Positions 45,402-46,003 of a stretch of DNA of 46,003 nucleotides are shown here, in pieces (the stretch's first letter is position 1; each line of letters opens with the position of its first letter). The translations under genes were made by a program, and so were the position numbers. The notes under the pieces are model-generated. The model did no database searches, was not told where the DNA came from, and saw nothing but the letters and a program-made list of their open reading frames with translations. Source of the stretch: Chrysochromulina tobinii (Eukaryota; Haptophyta; Prymnesiales; Chrysochromulinaceae); contig JWZX01003329.1 of the NCBI GenBank assembly GCA_001275005.1, positions 1 through 46,003 on the forward strand, read 5' to 3'.

Positions 45402-46003
45402 ATGCGCCTCCCTCTGCTCGACATGAGGCGGTGGCATGAGTCGCCGGCTGCCTTTGCCGAGGAGCTTCGTATCGCGTGCCATCGCTTTGGCTTCTTTCAG
45501 CTGCGTCACAGGATTCCTGACCATGTGGCGGAGCGTGCGATGAATGAGGCGCGGCTCTTCTTTGCGAGGCCAGTGGAGGAGAAGCAGCGCATCGGGTACG
45601 GCAGCAGTTCGGCGTTTCGTGGCTACATGGCCAATGGTGTGGAGAATACCGCTGGGAAGCCTGATCTGAGAGAGCAGGTCGAGATCGCCGCAGAGGGATT
45701 GCCGGCCGCCGCTCACGCGTGGCCGCCGTACGAAAGACTGCGTGGCCCAAACCAGTGGCCAGACGTGCAGCCACAGCTCAAGGAGGCCATCCAAGAGTTC
45801 TCAGGGTGCATGATGGGCGTCTCGACAGAGCTCACTCACGCTGTATGCATCGCCATGGGGTTGGAGCGCGAGGCCATACAGCCACTCTTCGAGCCCGCCC
45901 CACACTGGCAACTGAAGCTAGCCTCCTACAAGGCCGTGGCGTCGGACCCGTCTGGCGAGCCCGGTATGGGCGTGGGTGCACACACGGACAGCGGATTCCT
46001 CAC
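45402..46003 (+). CDS. 2-oxoglutarate/Fe(II)-dependent dioxygenase (isopenicillin-N-synthase-like), 3' truncated by window
   Basis: I translated from ATG 45402 (MRLPLLDMRRWHESPAAFAE) to the window end: 200 codons without a stop. The N-terminal DIOX_N-type part is clear: AFAEELRIACHRFGFFQLRH, ERAMNEARLFFARPVEEKQR, FRGYMANGVEN. Next come WPDVQPQLKEAIQEFSGCMM and LTHAVCIAMGLEREAI, then LKLASYKAVAS and GVGAHTDSGFL, whose His-x-Asp supplies two of the three iron ligands; the distal His and the 2-oxoglutarate Arg would lie beyond the edge. Such enzymes oxidise small molecules such as hormones, flavonoids or amino-acid derivatives. Substrate unknown. Confidence 0.85.
   Translation, partial: MRLPLLDMRRWHESPAAFAEELRIACHRFGFFQLRHRIPDHVAERAMNEARLFFARPVEEKQRIGYGSSSAFRGYMANGVENTAGKPDLREQVEIAAEGLPAAAHAWPPYERLRGPNQWPDVQPQLKEAIQEFSGCMMGVSTELTHAVCIAMGLEREAIQPLFEPAPHWQLKLASYKAVASDPSGEPGMGVGAHTDSGFL

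Overview
The window is nuclear DNA from a eukaryote, most likely a GC-rich unicellular alga; a haptophyte is my best guess, but nothing here proves the lineage. It carries kinesins, a MAP kinase, a kinetochore CENP-C motif protein, a GPI mannosyltransferase, a U6 snRNA-processing enzyme, spliceosomal introns and a PAP/fibrillin-type plastid protein, which implies a plastid. Coding sequence strongly prefers C/G at third codon positions. Genes are tightly packed, mostly single-exon, and arranged on both strands. I see no rRNA, tRNA, CRISPR array or intact transposon.

Layout. 1-10,207 (minus) is one uninterrupted reading frame of 3,402 codons that runs off the left edge: a giant Sfi1/centrin-binding-repeat protein. 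It is divergent from an ERK7/MAPK15-type kinase (10.5-12.0 kb, plus, one intron). Then follow a long disordered protein (12.4-15.2 kb, plus), a gene-poor stretch with three hairpin-forming repeats (15.5 kb), a divergent MRNIP-like / methyltransferase pair (16.1-18.0 kb), a kinesin-13-like motor (18.2-20.0 kb), USB1 (20.3-21.2 kb) and an EF-hand protein (21.7-23.8 kb). A CENP-C-motif gene (24.6-25.8 kb, minus) is followed by a decayed coding fragment (25.9-26.3 kb). Next is a minus-strand run: MFS transporter, PAP/fibrillin, PC-esterase/TBL-like protein and a triple-KH RNA-binding protein (26.7-32.1 kb), which is divergent from PIG-M (32.3-33.5 kb). The right part holds a small membrane protein, an unassigned protein divergent from a gametolysin-like (M11) metalloprotease locus with broken frames, HPRT divergent from a large kinesin-12-like motor with four spliceable intervals, a small coiled-coil protein, and the start of a 2-oxoglutarate/Fe(II) oxygenase at the right edge.

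Themes. Several genes concern microtubules, cilia or centrioles and chromosome segregation (Sfi1-like, MAPK15-like, two kinesins, CENP-C-like), but nothing shows they act as one unit. Five divergent gene pairs have start-to-start spacers of about 207-258 bp, which suggests compact bidirectional promoters. The most interesting signal is in the kinesin-12-like gene. Two 42-bp tandem copies of an exon segment containing AG|GT sit inside the switch II region, and removing them exactly at GT...AG restores a normal motor. A second intron of the same gene is built of tandem units that each begin with GTG and end in TGCAA or TGCAG. This looks like intron creation and growth by tandem duplication, caught early. 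Several genes change reading frame by one base; whether these are assembly indels, tiny introns or real lesions cannot be decided from sequence alone.
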